A stretch of DNA of 64,000 bases from Bacillus glycinifermentans (GCF_001042475.2 NZ_LECW02000015.1:62001-126000); one strand, 5' to 3'. Counted from the stretch's first letter, positions 19,680 to 29,158 are shown. A program made the numbers and translations. Notes: a model not told the origin generated them from the letters alone.

Positions 19680-20909
19680 TTGATAAAACGGTATACTTGT
19701 CAAAATGGGGTAAGAATTGTACTCGAAAACAATCCCACTGTCCGGTCCGTCGCGATCGGAGTTTGGATCGGAACCGGATCAAGACACGAAACACCGGAAA
19801 TTAACGGCATTTCGCATTTTTTGGAGCACATGTTTTTTAAAGGGACAAAAACGCGTACGGCCAGAGACATCGCCGAGTCGTTTGACAGAATCGGCGGACA
19901 GGTCAATGCGTTCACCTCAAAGGAGTATACGTGCTATTATGCCAAAGTTCTTGATGAGCATGCGAGCTATGCATTGGAAGTGCTCTCAGACATGTTCTTT
20001 CATTCAGCTTTTGACGAAGAAGAATTAAAAAAAGAAAAAAACGTCGTTTACGAAGAAATTAAAATGTATGAAGATACGCCTGACGATATCGTCCACGATC
20101 TGCTCAGCAAAGCGTCGTACGGAGGCCACTCCCTCGCCTATCCGATCCTCGGGACAGAGGAAACGCTTGCCGCGTTTGACGGGGATGCCTTGAGAGGGTA
20201 TATGGACGAATATTACACGCCTGACCGCGTCGTGATTTCGATTGCCGGAAATGTTTCTGACAGCTTTATTAAAGAAGCCGAAAAGCATTTCGGCTCATAT
20301 GAGGCAAAAGGAAAAAGAACGGGGACGAGAAAACCGGAATTCCAGCATGAAAAAATGGCGCGGAAAAAAGAAACCGAACAGGCTCATCTCTGCCTCGGCT
20401 TCAACGGCCTGGAAGCCGGCCATCCCGAGATTTACGATCTGATCGTGCTCAACAATGTCCTCGGAGGAAGCATGAGCAGCCGCCTTTTTCAGGATGTCCG
20501 CGAAGATAAAGGGCTCGCCTATTCCGTATACAGCTACCACAGCTCATACGAAGACAGCGGAATGATGACCATTTACGCCGGAACAGGTGCAGGTCAGCTT
20601 CAGCTTCTTTCGGATACGATCCATGAAACGCTTCGCGTTTTAAAAACGGAGGGCATCACGCCGAAAGAGCTTGAAAACAGCAAAGAGCAGATGAAAGGCA
20701 GCCTGATGCTCAGCCTTGAAAGCACAAACAGCAAAATGAGCCGCAACGGCAAAAACGAGCTTTTACTGGGAAGGCACCGGACGCTTGATGAAATCATCGA
20801 AAAGCTGAATGCCGTCAATCTGGACCGGGTTAACAGCCTCGCGAACCGCATTTTTACCGATGATTTTTCAACGGCCTTAATCAGTCCGACCGGAGAGCTG
20901 CCGAAATAA
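19680..20909 (+). CDS. mlpA: Zinc protease, M16 family
   Basis: A 409-aa M16 peptidase (YmxG/MlpA in B. subtilis, related to mitochondrial processing peptidase). The inverted zinc motif HFLEH is at 46-50, with the distal glutamate region ELKKEKNVVYEEIKMYEDTP near residue 116. The C-terminal half contains the family stretch SSRLFQDVREDKGLAYSVYS. It starts at TTG 19680 after AGGAGGAAC. A terminator separates it from ymxH. Confidence 0.95.
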   Translation: MIKRYTCQNGVRIVLENNPTVRSVAIGVWIGTGSRHETPEINGISHFLEHMFFKGTKTRTARDIAESFDRIGGQVNAFTSKEYTCYYAKVLDEHASYALEVLSDMFFHSAFDEEELKKEKNVVYEEIKMYEDTPDDIVHDLLSKASYGGHSLAYPILGTEETLAAFDGDALRGYMDEYYTPDRVVISIAGNVSDSFIKEAEKHFGSYEAKGKRTGTRKPEFQHEKMARKKETEQAHLCLGFNGLEAGHPEIYDLIVLNNVLGGSMSSRLFQDVREDKGLAYSVYSYHSSYEDSGMMTIYAGTGAGQLQLLSDTIHETLRVLKTEGITPKELENSKEQMKGSLMLSLESTNSKMSRNGKNELLLGRHRTLDEIIEKLNAVNLDRVNSLANRIFTDDFSTALISPTGELPK

Positions 20910-20920
20910 TATATGCCTGA

Positions 20921-20956
20921 AAAACATGCCTGTCTAAAAGTGCAGGCATGTTTTTT
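20921..20956 (+). terminator. Intrinsic terminator of mlpA
   Basis: AACATGCCTG pairs with CAGGCATGTT and is followed by six T. Confidence 0.9.
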
Positions 20957-20995
20957 GTTTGGAGAACATACATCATTACAAAAGGGGGTTTTTCG

Positions 20996-21253
20996 ATGAG
21001 GCTCAGTGAACTATCCGGAAAAGAAATCGTGGATGTCAAGCGGGCCGAGCGCCTCGGCATTTTAGGACAGACCGACCTTGAAATCAATGAACAGGACGGA
21101 CAGATTACCGCACTTATCATCCCGTCGGTCAAATGGTTCGGCTTTAGAAAACAGGGGAATGACATCAGAGTGCCCTGGAAGCAGATCCGCAAGATCGGAT
21201 CAGACATGATCATTCTCGACGTTCCGGAAGAAATCGGGAATCACGACGAATAA
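20996..21253 (+). CDS. ymxH: PRC-barrel domain protein, YlmC/YmxH family
   Basis: An 85-aa protein of the YlmC/YmxH sporulation-associated family with a PRC-barrel fold (MRLSELSGKEIVDVKRAERL, then a conserved VPWKQIRKIGSDMII end). ATG 20996 is chosen over an upstream in-frame start because AAAGGGGG lies just before it. It has its own terminator at 21282. Its molecular role is unknown. Confidence 0.93.
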   Translation: MRLSELSGKEIVDVKRAERLGILGQTDLEINEQDGQITALIIPSVKWFGFRKQGNDIRVPWKQIRKIGSDMIILDVPEEIGNHDE

Positions 21254-21281
21254 ACTTCTTTTTGCATACCGCAAGAATCGG

Positions 21282-21308
21282 CCCGGCTCCTCAAGCCGGG
21301 TTTTTTTT
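21282..21308 (+). terminator. Intrinsic terminator of ymxH
   Basis: CCCGGCT pairs with AGCCGGG and is followed by eight T. Confidence 0.93.
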
Positions 21309-21340
21309 ATTGCCCTTAGATCACCCGAAATATTTCAATT

Positions 21341-21369
21341 CACCGCCATTTCCTTTTTTTCATATGATG
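21341..21369 (+). promoter_or_regulatory. Candidate SigK promoter of dpaA-dpaB
   Basis: CACC, a 16-nt spacer and CATATGATG resemble the SigK pattern (mACm, 16-17 nt, CATAnnnTA), 52 nt before dpaA. In B. subtilis the spoVF operon is transcribed in the mother cell by SigK. Confidence 0.55.
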
Positions 21370-21420
21370 ACATTAGCTTATGAATTAGATCCTTGTCAAA
21401 AAGAAGGTGAATATAAAGCC

Positions 21421-22305
21421 ATGTTAACCGGATTGACGATTGCAATCATCGGCGGTGATGCGAGGCAGCTTGAAATCATCCGCAAGCTGACCGAACAGGA
21501 TGCACAGGTGTTTCTGGTCGGTTTTGACCAGCTTGACCACGGATTTACGGGCGCCACCAAATTAAAATTAAGCGAACTCGACTTCGGAGCGGTAGACAGC
21601 ATCGTTCTGCCTGTATCAGGAACATCGGCAGACGGCGCGGTTGCGACCGTTTTCTCAAATGAAGAAGTTGTGTTAAAGCAGGAGCATTTGGAAAAAACAA
21701 AGCCTCATTGCACGATCTATTCAGGTATTTCAAACGATTATTTGGAAGGAATCGCCAAGGGATCGAACCGCCGGCTCATCAAGCTTTTTGAAAGAGACGA
21801 TATCGCGATTTACAACTCGATACCTACAGTTGAAGGGGCCATTATGATGGCTATCCAGCACACCGATTATACGATTCACGGCTCAAACGTCATGGTTCTC
21901 GGACTCGGGCGGACCGGAATGAGCATCAGCCGGGCGTTTTCCGCTCTTGGAGCCCGCGTCAAAGTCGGCGCGAGAGCCTCCGCCCACCTTGCCAGAATCA
22001 TGGAGATGGGCCTCACTCCTTTCCACATACATGAACTTGGGGAGCACGTCGAGGATACCGATATTTGCATCAATACCATTCCGAGTCTCATTCTCGATCA
22101 CGCCGTCCTATCCCGAATGACACCCAGAACATTGATTCTCGATTTGGCGACCCGTCCGGGGGGCACCGACTTCGAATTCGCCGAAAAACAGGGCATCAAA
22201 GCGCTGCTTGCGCCGGGTCTTCCGGGTATTGTCGCTCCTAAAACGGCGGGTCAGATCATCGCCAACGTTTTGTGCAATCTTTTATCACCATCAACAACCG
22301 ATTGA
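21421..22305 (+). CDS. dpaA: Dipicolinate synthase subunit A
   Basis: SpoVFA/DpaA, 294 aa, with DpaB converts dihydrodipicolinate, an intermediate of the lysine pathway, to dipicolinic acid in the mother cell; DPA is loaded into the spore core. Two nucleotide-binding segments are visible: IAIIGGDARQLEI at the start and VLGLGRTGMSISRAF near residue 160. ATG 21421 after AAGAAGGTGA gives the conserved N-terminus; the longer upstream frame has no ribosome site. It lies just upstream of dpaB and asd-dapG-dapA, which supply the substrate. Confidence 0.96.
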   Translation: MLTGLTIAIIGGDARQLEIIRKLTEQDAQVFLVGFDQLDHGFTGATKLKLSELDFGAVDSIVLPVSGTSADGAVATVFSNEEVVLKQEHLEKTKPHCTIYSGISNDYLEGIAKGSNRRLIKLFERDDIAIYNSIPTVEGAIMMAIQHTDYTIHGSNVMVLGLGRTGMSISRAFSALGARVKVGARASAHLARIMEMGLTPFHIHELGEHVEDTDICINTIPSLILDHAVLSRMTPRTLILDLATRPGGTDFEFAEKQGIKALLAPGLPGIVAPKTAGQIIANVLCNLLSPSTTD

Positions 22306-22319
22306 AGGGGGCTGTCATA

Positions 22320-22910
22320 ATGTCGATCAAGGGAAAAAGAATCGGATTTGGCCTTACGGGTTCGCACTGTACGTATGATGCCGTTTTTCCGCAAATCGAA
22401 AAGCTCGTCGATCAAGGAGCAGAGGTCAGGCCGATCGTGACGACAACGGTAAAATCGACGGACACACGCTTTGGAGAAGGGGAAGAATGGGTTAGGAAAA
22501 TCGAAGAGCTCACGGGTTTTGAAGTTATCGATTCCATACCGAAAGCGGAGCCCCTCGGACCGAAAACACCGCTTGACTGCATGGTGATTGCGCCGCTGAC
22601 GGGAAATTCTCTGAGCAAGCTTGCAAACGCGATGACGGACTCTCCGGTATTAATGGCGGCCAAGGCGACGGTCCGCAATTCCCGCCCCGTCGTCCTCGGC
22701 ATATCGACGAACGATGCGCTCGGTTTAAACGGAGTGAATCTGATGAGGCTGATGACGACGAAAAACATTTTCTTCATCCCGTTCGGGCAGGATGATCCGT
22801 TTAAAAAACCGAACTCGCTCGTCGCAAAAATGGATCTTTTGCTGCCGACAATAGAAGAAGCGCTTGCATACAAACAGATGCAGCCGGTTCTGATCAGCAA
22901 TTACCAATAA
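22320..22910 (+). CDS. dpaB: Dipicolinate synthase subunit B
   Basis: SpoVFB/DpaB, 196 aa, is a flavoprotein-like subunit (HFCD fold: FGLTGSHCTYDAVFPQIE, APLTGNSLSKLANA) and works with DpaA. ATG 22320 follows TTGAAGGGGG by 8 nt. The 14-bp gap from dpaA marks them as one operon. It is expected to be expressed only late in sporulation, under the SigK-type promoter before dpaA. Confidence 0.96.
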   Translation: MSIKGKRIGFGLTGSHCTYDAVFPQIEKLVDQGAEVRPIVTTTVKSTDTRFGEGEEWVRKIEELTGFEVIDSIPKAEPLGPKTPLDCMVIAPLTGNSLSKLANAMTDSPVLMAAKATVRNSRPVVLGISTNDALGLNGVNLMRLMTTKNIFFIPFGQDDPFKKPNSLVAKMDLLLPTIEEALAYKQMQPVLISNYQ

Positions 22911-23035
22911 TTTTTGAGAAAATAAAGATGTAACAAAAAATATCAATCATCAGGCTTACTTCTATGTTAAAATATAATGTAAAATTGCATAGTCAACCAA
23001 TCGTCATTAACGATAGGGTGGAAGGAGTTTTACAA

Positions 23036-24076
23036 TTGGGCAGAGGATTACATGTAGCAGTAGTTGGTGCGACAGGCGCTGTAGGACAGCAAATGTTAAA
23101 AACGTTAGAAGACAGAAACTTTGAACTGGATAAACTGACTTTATTATCCTCAAAACGTTCAGCAGGTACGAAGCTTACATTCAAAGGCGAAGAGCACACT
23201 GTACAGGAAGCTGTTCCTGAAAGCTTTGAAGGGGTAAACATCGCATTGTTCAGCGCAGGGGGAAGCGTTTCAAAGGCGCTCGCTCACGAGGCTGTCAAAC
23301 GCGGTGCGATCGTCATTGACAATACGAGCGCGTTTCGGATGGATGAAAACACTCCGCTCGTCGTGCCCGAGGTCAATGAAGAAGATTTGCACCAGCATAA
23401 CGGAATCATTGCAAACCCGAACTGTTCAACGATCCAAATGGTTGTAGCGCTTGAGCCTATCCGCAAGGCTTTCGGTTTAAATAAAGTCATCGTGTCGACC
23501 TACCAGGCTGTTTCAGGTGCCGGCAATGAAGCTGTAAAAGAGCTGAACGGCCAAACGGAAGCCATCTTAAAAGGCGATTCGTACGAACCGCAGATCATGC
23601 CTGTAAAAAGCGATGAAAAGCACTACCAAATCGCATTCAACGCGATTCCTCAAATCGATAAGTTCCAGGAAAACGGCTTTACGTTTGAGGAAATGAAAAT
23701 GATCAATGAAACGAGAAAAATCATGCACATGCCTGAGCTGGAAGTTGCGGCCACTTGCGTCAGACTGCCGATTGCAACAGGGCATTCAGAGTCCGTCTAC
23801 ATCGAGACAGACCGCGATGATGTCACAGCAGAGGATATCAAAAACCTGTTAAAAGAAGCTCCGGGCGTCATTCTTCAGGACGATCCTGCAAATCAGGTAT
23901 ACCCGATGCCGGCTGATGCAGTAGGGAAAAGAGACGTGTTCGTCGGACGCGTCCGCAAAGACCTTGACCGTCCGAACGGATTTCACCTGTGGGTTGTGTC
24001 CGACAACCTGCTGAAAGGTGCGGCCTGGAACTCCGTACAAATCGCAGAAAGCCTAAAAGCTTTGGATTTAGTTTAA
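23036..24076 (+). CDS. asd: Aspartate-semialdehyde dehydrogenase
   Basis: Asd (346 aa) reduces aspartyl phosphate to aspartate semialdehyde, the branch point to lysine/DAP, threonine and methionine. The NADP-binding GATGAVGQQML is at residues 11-21, and the catalytic cysteine is Cys130 in NPNCSTIQM. TTG 23036 is chosen because GGAAGGAG sits 9 nt upstream and the conserved start GRGLHVAVVG follows. It heads asd-dapG-dapA. Confidence 0.97.
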   Translation: MGRGLHVAVVGATGAVGQQMLKTLEDRNFELDKLTLLSSKRSAGTKLTFKGEEHTVQEAVPESFEGVNIALFSAGGSVSKALAHEAVKRGAIVIDNTSAFRMDENTPLVVPEVNEEDLHQHNGIIANPNCSTIQMVVALEPIRKAFGLNKVIVSTYQAVSGAGNEAVKELNGQTEAILKGDSYEPQIMPVKSDEKHYQIAFNAIPQIDKFQENGFTFEEMKMINETRKIMHMPELEVAATCVRLPIATGHSESVYIETDRDDVTAEDIKNLLKEAPGVILQDDPANQVYPMPADAVGKRDVFVGRVRKDLDRPNGFHLWVVSDNLLKGAAWNSVQIAESLKALDLV

Positions 24077-24106
24077 AATATACTAAGATTTCTTACTGGA
24101 GATGCG

Positions 24107-24141
24107 AGAAGAGAGTGAGGCCCATTCGGCCCCTCTCTTCT
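24107..24141 (+). other. Hairpin between asd and dapG
   Basis: AGAAGAGAG pairs perfectly with CTCTCTTCT, with an inner GGCC/GGCC pair. No T run follows, so it is more likely an RNA-processing or stability element than a terminator. Confidence 0.5.
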
Positions 24142-24174
24142 GTTGCGTCCGAAATAAACTTGGAGTGAAATACA

Positions 24175-25389
24175 TTGAAAATCATCGTTCAAAAATTTGG
24201 TGGAACCTCTGTTAGGGATGACCGCGGCAGAAAGCTTGCCTTGCACCATATACAAGATGCGGTCAATGAAGGATATAAGGTTGTTGTTGTCGTATCGGCA
24301 ATGGGCCGGAAAGGCGATCCGTATGCGACCGATTCATTACTCGATCTCCTTTATGGCGGGAAGGATATGATAACGGAACGTGAGCAGGACTTATTGCTTT
24401 CATGCGGCGAAACGATTTCTTCCGTCGTGTTTACAAGCATGCTGCTGAAAAACGGCATTAAAGCCGCTGCATTGACCGGTGCACAGGCCGGATTTTTAAC
24501 CGATAATCAGCACACGAACGCCAGAATCCTCGAAATGAAACCGGAACGCGTCATCGGCATGCTGGCCGATCATGACGCTGTCGTCGTCGCAGGTTTTCAG
24601 GGAGCCACTGCCAAAGGTGATATCACAACGATCGGCCGCGGCGGCAGCGATACATCGGCCGCGGCGCTCGGAGCGGCGCTGGACGCGGAATTTATTGATA
24701 TTTTCACAGATGTCGAAGGCGTGATGACCGCCGATCCGAGAATTGTAGAAAAGGCAAAGCCGCTTCCTGTGATTACCTACACGGAAATCTGCAATTTGGC
24801 TTACCAGGGTGCAAAGGTCATCCACCCGAGGGCTGTGGAAATCGCGATGCAGGCGAAGGTGCCGATGCGCGTGCGCTCGACCTATTCAAAAGAAAAAGGG
24901 ACGCTTGTGACAAGCCATCACACGTCAAAGGCCGGAAGCGACGTATTTGAACGGCTTATCACAGGCATCGCCCATGTAAAAGATGTGACGCAGTTTAAAG
25001 TCCCGGCCAAAGAGGGACAATACATCGTGCAGACAGAAGTGTTTAAAGCGATGGCGAACGCAGACATCAGCGTGGATTTCTTTAATATTACGCCGAGCGA
25101 AATTGTATATACGGTCGCCGGAAACATGACAGACCGGGCAGAGAGCATATTGAAGGAATTAGGCTATGAGCCTGCCGTTACGAGAAATTGTGCAAAGGTT
25201 TCGGCTGTAGGGGCGGGCATCATGGGCGTGCCAGGCGTCACCTCAAAAATCGTTACCGCTTTATCGGAAAAGGGCATTCCAATCCTTCAGTCGGCAGACA
25301 GCCATACGACGATTTGGGTGCTCGTTCACGAGAAAAACATGGCGACTGCCGTGAACGCTCTGCACGAAGTGTTTGAACTATCAAAATAA
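24175..25389 (+). CDS. dapG: Aspartate kinase I (DAP-sensitive)
   Basis: DapG phosphorylates aspartate, the first step toward DAP, lysine and dipicolinate. The 404-aa length equals B. subtilis DapG (aspartokinase I, inhibited by meso-DAP). The KFGGTSV motif is at residues 6-12, followed by the kinase core (GRGGSDTSAAALGAAL). Two C-terminal ACT domains begin near residue 270. It starts at TTG 24175 after TTGGAGTGAAA and is followed 30 bp later by dapA. Confidence 0.97.
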   Translation: MKIIVQKFGGTSVRDDRGRKLALHHIQDAVNEGYKVVVVVSAMGRKGDPYATDSLLDLLYGGKDMITEREQDLLLSCGETISSVVFTSMLLKNGIKAAALTGAQAGFLTDNQHTNARILEMKPERVIGMLADHDAVVVAGFQGATAKGDITTIGRGGSDTSAAALGAALDAEFIDIFTDVEGVMTADPRIVEKAKPLPVITYTEICNLAYQGAKVIHPRAVEIAMQAKVPMRVRSTYSKEKGTLVTSHHTSKAGSDVFERLITGIAHVKDVTQFKVPAKEGQYIVQTEVFKAMANADISVDFFNITPSEIVYTVAGNMTDRAESILKELGYEPAVTRNCAKVSAVGAGIMGVPGVTSKIVTALSEKGIPILQSADSHTTIWVLVHEKNMATAVNALHEVFELSK

Positions 25390-25419
25390 ATGTGATTGAA
25401 TCATGATGAGGTGAAAAAA

Positions 25420-26289
25420 ATGGATTTCGGAAATATTGCAACCGCAATGGTTACCCCCTTTGACAAAAACGAAAATGTCGATTTTCAAAAATTGTCAAAG
25501 CTGATCGATTATTTATTAAAAAACGGAACGGATTCACTTGTCGTCGCCGGCACTACCGGTGAATCGCCGACCTTGTCTGAAGAGGAAAAAGTTGCGCTCA
25601 TCCAATATACCGTCAAGGAAGCGGCAGGCCGCGTGCCCGTGATCGCGGGTACGGGCAGCAACAATACGAAGGCGTCGATCAAGCTGACGAAAAAAGCGGA
25701 AGAAGCAGGGGCAGACGCGATCATGCTTGTGACGCCGTACTACAACAAACCTTCCCAGGAAGGAATGTACCACCACTTCAGAGCGATTGCCGAAGAAACA
25801 TCGCTGCCGGTCATGCTGTATAATGTGCCGGGGCGCACGGTTGCATCGCTGGCTCCGGAAACGGCGATCCGCCTGGCGGAAATTCCGAATATCGTCGCGA
25901 TCAAGGAAGCGAGCGGTGATCTCGAGGCGATCACAAAGATCATCGCTGAAACGCCTGATGATTTTGCTGTATACTCAGGTGACGACAGTCTGACGCTTCC
26001 GGTTCTGTCAGTGGGAGGCAGGGGAATCGTTTCCGTTGCTTCACACATCATCGGACCGGAAATGCAGCAGATGATCAAACATTACATCAATGGGGAGGCG
26101 AAAGAAGCGGCCTTGATCCATCAGAAGCTGCTGCCGCTGATGAAGGGTCTTTTCGCTGCTCCAAACCCGTCGCCTTTAAAGACCGCTCTTCAGCTGAAAG
26201 GTCTTGACGTCGGCTCTGTCCGGCTCCCTTTAGTTCCGCTGAATGAAGATGAGCGTCTCCGTTTAAGCAGCCTGATGAACAGCCTGTAA
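25420..26289 (+). CDS. dapA: 4-hydroxy-tetrahydrodipicolinate synthase
   Basis: DapA condenses pyruvate with aspartate semialdehyde. The 289-aa TIM barrel has the Schiff-base lysine Lys162 in VAIKEASGDLE, the tyrosine Tyr134 in LYNVPGRT and the threonine pair of AGTTGESPTL. ATG 25420 after GATGAGGTGA is chosen over an upstream in-frame ATG (25396). Its product feeds peptidoglycan and, during sporulation, DpaA-DpaB. Confidence 0.97.
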   Translation: MDFGNIATAMVTPFDKNENVDFQKLSKLIDYLLKNGTDSLVVAGTTGESPTLSEEEKVALIQYTVKEAAGRVPVIAGTGSNNTKASIKLTKKAEEAGADAIMLVTPYYNKPSQEGMYHHFRAIAEETSLPVMLYNVPGRTVASLAPETAIRLAEIPNIVAIKEASGDLEAITKIIAETPDDFAVYSGDDSLTLPVLSVGGRGIVSVASHIIGPEMQQMIKHYINGEAKEAALIHQKLLPLMKGLFAAPNPSPLKTALQLKGLDVGSVRLPLVPLNEDERLRLSSLMNSL

Positions 26290-26358
26290 CAACATATACG
26301 GACGAAAACGGTCATTCTCTTTTTTGGGTTTGGCCGTTTGTTCTATACATAATGGTTC

Positions 26359-26388
26359 TTGTTTTCTAAATTTAGATTCAGGTATAAT
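26359..26388 (+). promoter_or_regulatory. SigA promoter of rnjB
   Basis: TTGTTT and a perfect TATAAT are spaced by 18 nt, 47 nt before the rnjB TTG. A weak hairpin (AAACGGTC with GGCCGTTT, 26306-26340) between dapA and this promoter may terminate the upstream operon. Confidence 0.65.
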
Positions 26389-26435
26389 AGGGACAAGTGA
26401 TGATGGACGGGTACTTAGATTAGGAGGATTACAAT

Positions 26436-28100
26436 TTGAAAAAAAATACAGATAATATTAGAATCATCGCCTTAGGTGGCGTCGGGGAGATCGGAAAAAA
26501 CCTTTATGTCATTGAAATCGACTCTGACATATTCGTGGTTGACGCCGGACTCATGCATCCAGAAAATGAAATGCTCGGGATCGATGTGGTTATACCGGAC
26601 ATTTCCTACTTAATTGAACGATCTGACAGAGTAAAGGCGATTTTCCTCACACACGGACACGAAGAAAACATCGGAGGCGTGTTTTACTGCCTGAACAAGC
26701 TATCCGTGCCTGTTTACGGAACAAAACTGACACTTGCCCTTTTAAAAGAAACGCTAAAACAATACGGCTCAAATAAAAAAGCCGATTTAAGAGAAATCCA
26801 CTCCAAATCCGTTATTACATTTGAATCAACGAAAGTATCTTTTTTCAGGACAAACCACAGCATTCCGGATTCGGTCGGCATCAGCTTTAAAACGTCCCTC
26901 GGATCCATCGTGTGCACGGGCGATTTTAAATTCGACCAGACGCCGGTTTTAAACCAGACCAGCGACATCGGCGAAATCGCCAAGATCGGCAACTCAGGCG
27001 TGCTGTGCCTGCTGTCGGACAGCGCAAACGCCGAAAAACCGGGTTATACTCCTTCGGAAGCGGTCGTCGGAGGCGAAATTTCCGATGTGATGTATAATGC
27101 CGAAAACCGCGTGATCGTGGCCGCGTTCGCTTCAAACTTCAACCGCATTCAGCAGGTGATTGACGCCGCTCTGCAAAACGGCAGAAAACTGGCGGTATCA
27201 GGGAAAAATATTTCCGCTATCCTGCAGCTGGCGATCAAGCTCGGTTATGTGACCGCTGATGAGGATATGTTCATACCTGTCCAAGACGTCAAAAAGTATC
27301 CGAAAAGGGAAGTTGCCATTTTAACGGGCGACAATCAGGGTGAACCGCTGGCGGCCTTGACAAGAATCGCAAAACAGGGTCATAAGCAGCTTGACATTGA
27401 AGAAGGGGATACCGTATTGATCGCTTCCTCTCCTATACCCGGTCAGGAGCTGATTTATTCCAAAGCAGTCGATCTTTTAACAAGGGCGGGCGCCAACGTC
27501 GTATTCGCACAGAAGCGCGTACATGTGTCAGGACACGGCTGCCAGGAAGAGCTGAAGCTTATGCTCAACCTGCTGAAGCCGAAGTATTTAATTCCCGTAA
27601 ACGGCGAATACAGAATGCAAAAAGCGCACTCTAAGCTTGCCGAAGAAATCGGGATGAAGCGAAGCGACATCTTTTTGGTTGAAAAAGGCGACGTCGTTGA
27701 GTTCCGCGGGCAAAACGTAAAAATCGGCGATAAGGTCCAGTCAGGAAATATTCTGATTGACGGCCTCGGCGTCGGAGACATCGGCAACATCGTGCTCAGG
27801 GACCGCCGCCTTCTGTCCCAGGACGGAATCTTAATCGTTGTCATCACCCTCGATAAAAAGAAAAAACATCTTGTATCAGGACCCGAAATTATCACGAGAG
27901 GTTTTGTCTATGTCAGGGAATCTGAACAACTGATCGTAGAGGCGACAGAGCTTGTCAGAGAAATCGTAAAAGAAAGCACCGAAAACGCCGTCGTCGAATG
28001 GTCCGCCTTAAAACAGACCATGCGTGACGCATTAAATCAATTCTTATATGAAAAAACAAAACGAAAACCAATGATCATTCCAATCATCATGGAAGTATAA
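26436..28100 (+). CDS. rnjB: Ribonuclease J2
   Basis: A 554-aa metallo-beta-lactamase/beta-CASP ribonuclease. RNase J2 forms a complex with RNase J1, which provides most of the activity. The zinc motif normally HxHxDH is degenerate here (THGHEENIGG, residues 72-81), as typical for J2. Beta-CASP motifs and the C-terminal domain are intact (KAHSKLAEEIGM, GDKVQSGNILIDG). Start TTG 26436 follows TAGGAGGAT. The gene is followed by an unusual repeat-terminator structure. Confidence 0.96.
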   Translation: MKKNTDNIRIIALGGVGEIGKNLYVIEIDSDIFVVDAGLMHPENEMLGIDVVIPDISYLIERSDRVKAIFLTHGHEENIGGVFYCLNKLSVPVYGTKLTLALLKETLKQYGSNKKADLREIHSKSVITFESTKVSFFRTNHSIPDSVGISFKTSLGSIVCTGDFKFDQTPVLNQTSDIGEIAKIGNSGVLCLLSDSANAEKPGYTPSEAVVGGEISDVMYNAENRVIVAAFASNFNRIQQVIDAALQNGRKLAVSGKNISAILQLAIKLGYVTADEDMFIPVQDVKKYPKREVAILTGDNQGEPLAALTRIAKQGHKQLDIEEGDTVLIASSPIPGQELIYSKAVDLLTRAGANVVFAQKRVHVSGHGCQEELKLMLNLLKPKYLIPVNGEYRMQKAHSKLAEEIGMKRSDIFLVEKGDVVEFRGQNVKIGDKVQSGNILIDGLGVGDIGNIVLRDRRLLSQDGILIVVITLDKKKKHLVSGPEIITRGFVYVRESEQLIVEATELVREIVKESTENAVVEWSALKQTMRDALNQFLYEKTKRKPMIIPIIMEV

Positions 28101-28126
28101 AACCAGGAGGATTCCCTCTTGGTTTT
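28100..28126 (+). terminator. Terminator of rnjB, left copy of a duplicated hairpin
   Basis: AAACCAGGAGG pairs with CCTCTTGGTTT around a short loop. The 27-bp unit recurs at 28308-28334 with a single mismatch. Confidence 0.7.
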
Positions 28127-28307
28127 CAGATTGTTGACAAAATCCTAAAACGGTTTAAGGTTTTAGGATTTTGTCGTCCTTTCAGCCCAGCGTGATTGAA
28201 AACCATTGCAGTCTAGGAAAGCCGAGCATCGGAGCGGAGCGAATGTTGGATTCGTGAGCACCGACGCGCAGGCCTGACAACGAATGCGAGGGTTTGTCAA
28301 CACGCTG
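28127..28307. repeat. 181-bp MITE-like intergenic element
   Basis: The segment has imperfect terminal inverted repeats: CAGATTGTTGACAAA at the left end and TTTGTCAACACGCTG at the right, 13 of 15 matching. Just inside the left end is a perfect 16-bp stem (GACAAAATCCTAAAAC, 28136-28151, with 28160-28175) around an 8-nt loop. The GC-rich inside has no credible coding frame. The element is bounded on both sides by near-identical 27-bp terminator hairpins. It looks like an interspersed repeat that was inserted beside, or duplicated with, the rnjB terminator. No transposase is encoded. Confidence 0.6.
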
Positions 28308-28337
28308 AAACCAAGAGGATTCCCTCTTGGTTTTTTT
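28308..28337 (+). terminator. Terminator, right copy of the duplicated hairpin
   Basis: AAACCAAGAGG pairs perfectly with CCTCTTGGTTT over 11 bp and is followed by a run of seven T. It is the stronger of the two copies. Confidence 0.9.
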
Positions 28338-28411
28338 GTCCCGTCTGCACTGAATGAAAAAAACGCCATTGTCCATAATACAAAAAGAAACTCGAGAAAG
28401 AGGTGGGCCAG

Positions 28412-29158
28412 ATGGACTCAAACCGGATGCAAAACGGGGAAGGACAAGGAGAGCAGCCGGCCAAGCAGGATGCTAAGGACAATCTCGTCAACAAAATTCA
28501 GCAGCTTGGCGAAACGACGCTTCCGCAAATGGGACAGGATTCAAACATTCACTGCCTGACCATCATCGGTCAAATTGAAGGGCATGTACAGCTTCCGCCC
28601 CAAAACAAAACGACAAAATACGAGCATGTCATTCCACAGATTGTCGCTATCGAGCAAAATCCTAAAATCGAAGGGCTACTGATCATTTTAAATACCGTCG
28701 GCGGAGACGTAGAGGCAGGTCTGGCGATAGCCGAGATGCTTGCTTCTCTTTCAAAACCGACCGTGTCGATCGTTCTAGGAGGCGGACATTCAATCGGTGT
28801 TCCGATCGCTGTCTCCTGCGATCACAGCTATATCGCTGAAACGGCTACGATGACGATCCATCCGGTCAGATTGACTGGGCTTGTGATCGGTGTACCGCAA
28901 ACGTTTGAATACCTTGATAAAATGCAGGAGAGAGTCATTAACTTTGTGACCAGCCATTCAAACATTTCGGAAGAGAAATTTAAAGAGCTGATGTTTTCAA
29001 AAGGCAACCTGACAAGGGATATCGGAACGAATGTCGTCGGGAAAGATGCGGTCAAATACGGGCTGATCGATGAAACAGGCGGAGTCGGCCAAGCCATTCA
29101 AAAGCTCAATGAACTGATCGAACAAGATCGCGGCGGGAAGGAAAGGATGATTCAATGA
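28412..29158 (+). CDS. tepA: ClpP-like translocation-enhancing protein TepA
   Basis: A 248-aa member of the ClpP/crotonase-fold peptidases (B. subtilis TepA/YlfB, linked to protein export and later to small acid-soluble protein turnover). The N-terminal 30 residues are polar. The ClpP-like core has [18 protein letters not shown] and [14 protein letters not shown], in which the Ser after His is the likely nucleophile, then [11 protein letters not shown] 28412 is chosen because AAAGAGGTG stands 7 nt upstream; a GTG at 28403 lies within that site. It overlaps ylzJ by 4 nt. Confidence 0.93.
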   Translation: MDSNRMQNGEGQGEQPAKQDAKDNLVNKIQQLGETTLPQMGQDSNIHCLTIIGQIEGHVQLPPQNKTTKYEHVIPQIVAIEQNPKIEGLLIILNTVGGDVEAGLAIAEMLASLSKPTVSIVLGGGHSIGVPIAVSCDHSYIAETATMTIHPVRLTGLVIGVPQTFEYLDKMQERVINFVTSHSNISEEKFKELMFSKGNLTRDIGTNVVGKDAVKYGLIDETGGVGQAIQKLNELIEQDRGGKERMIQ

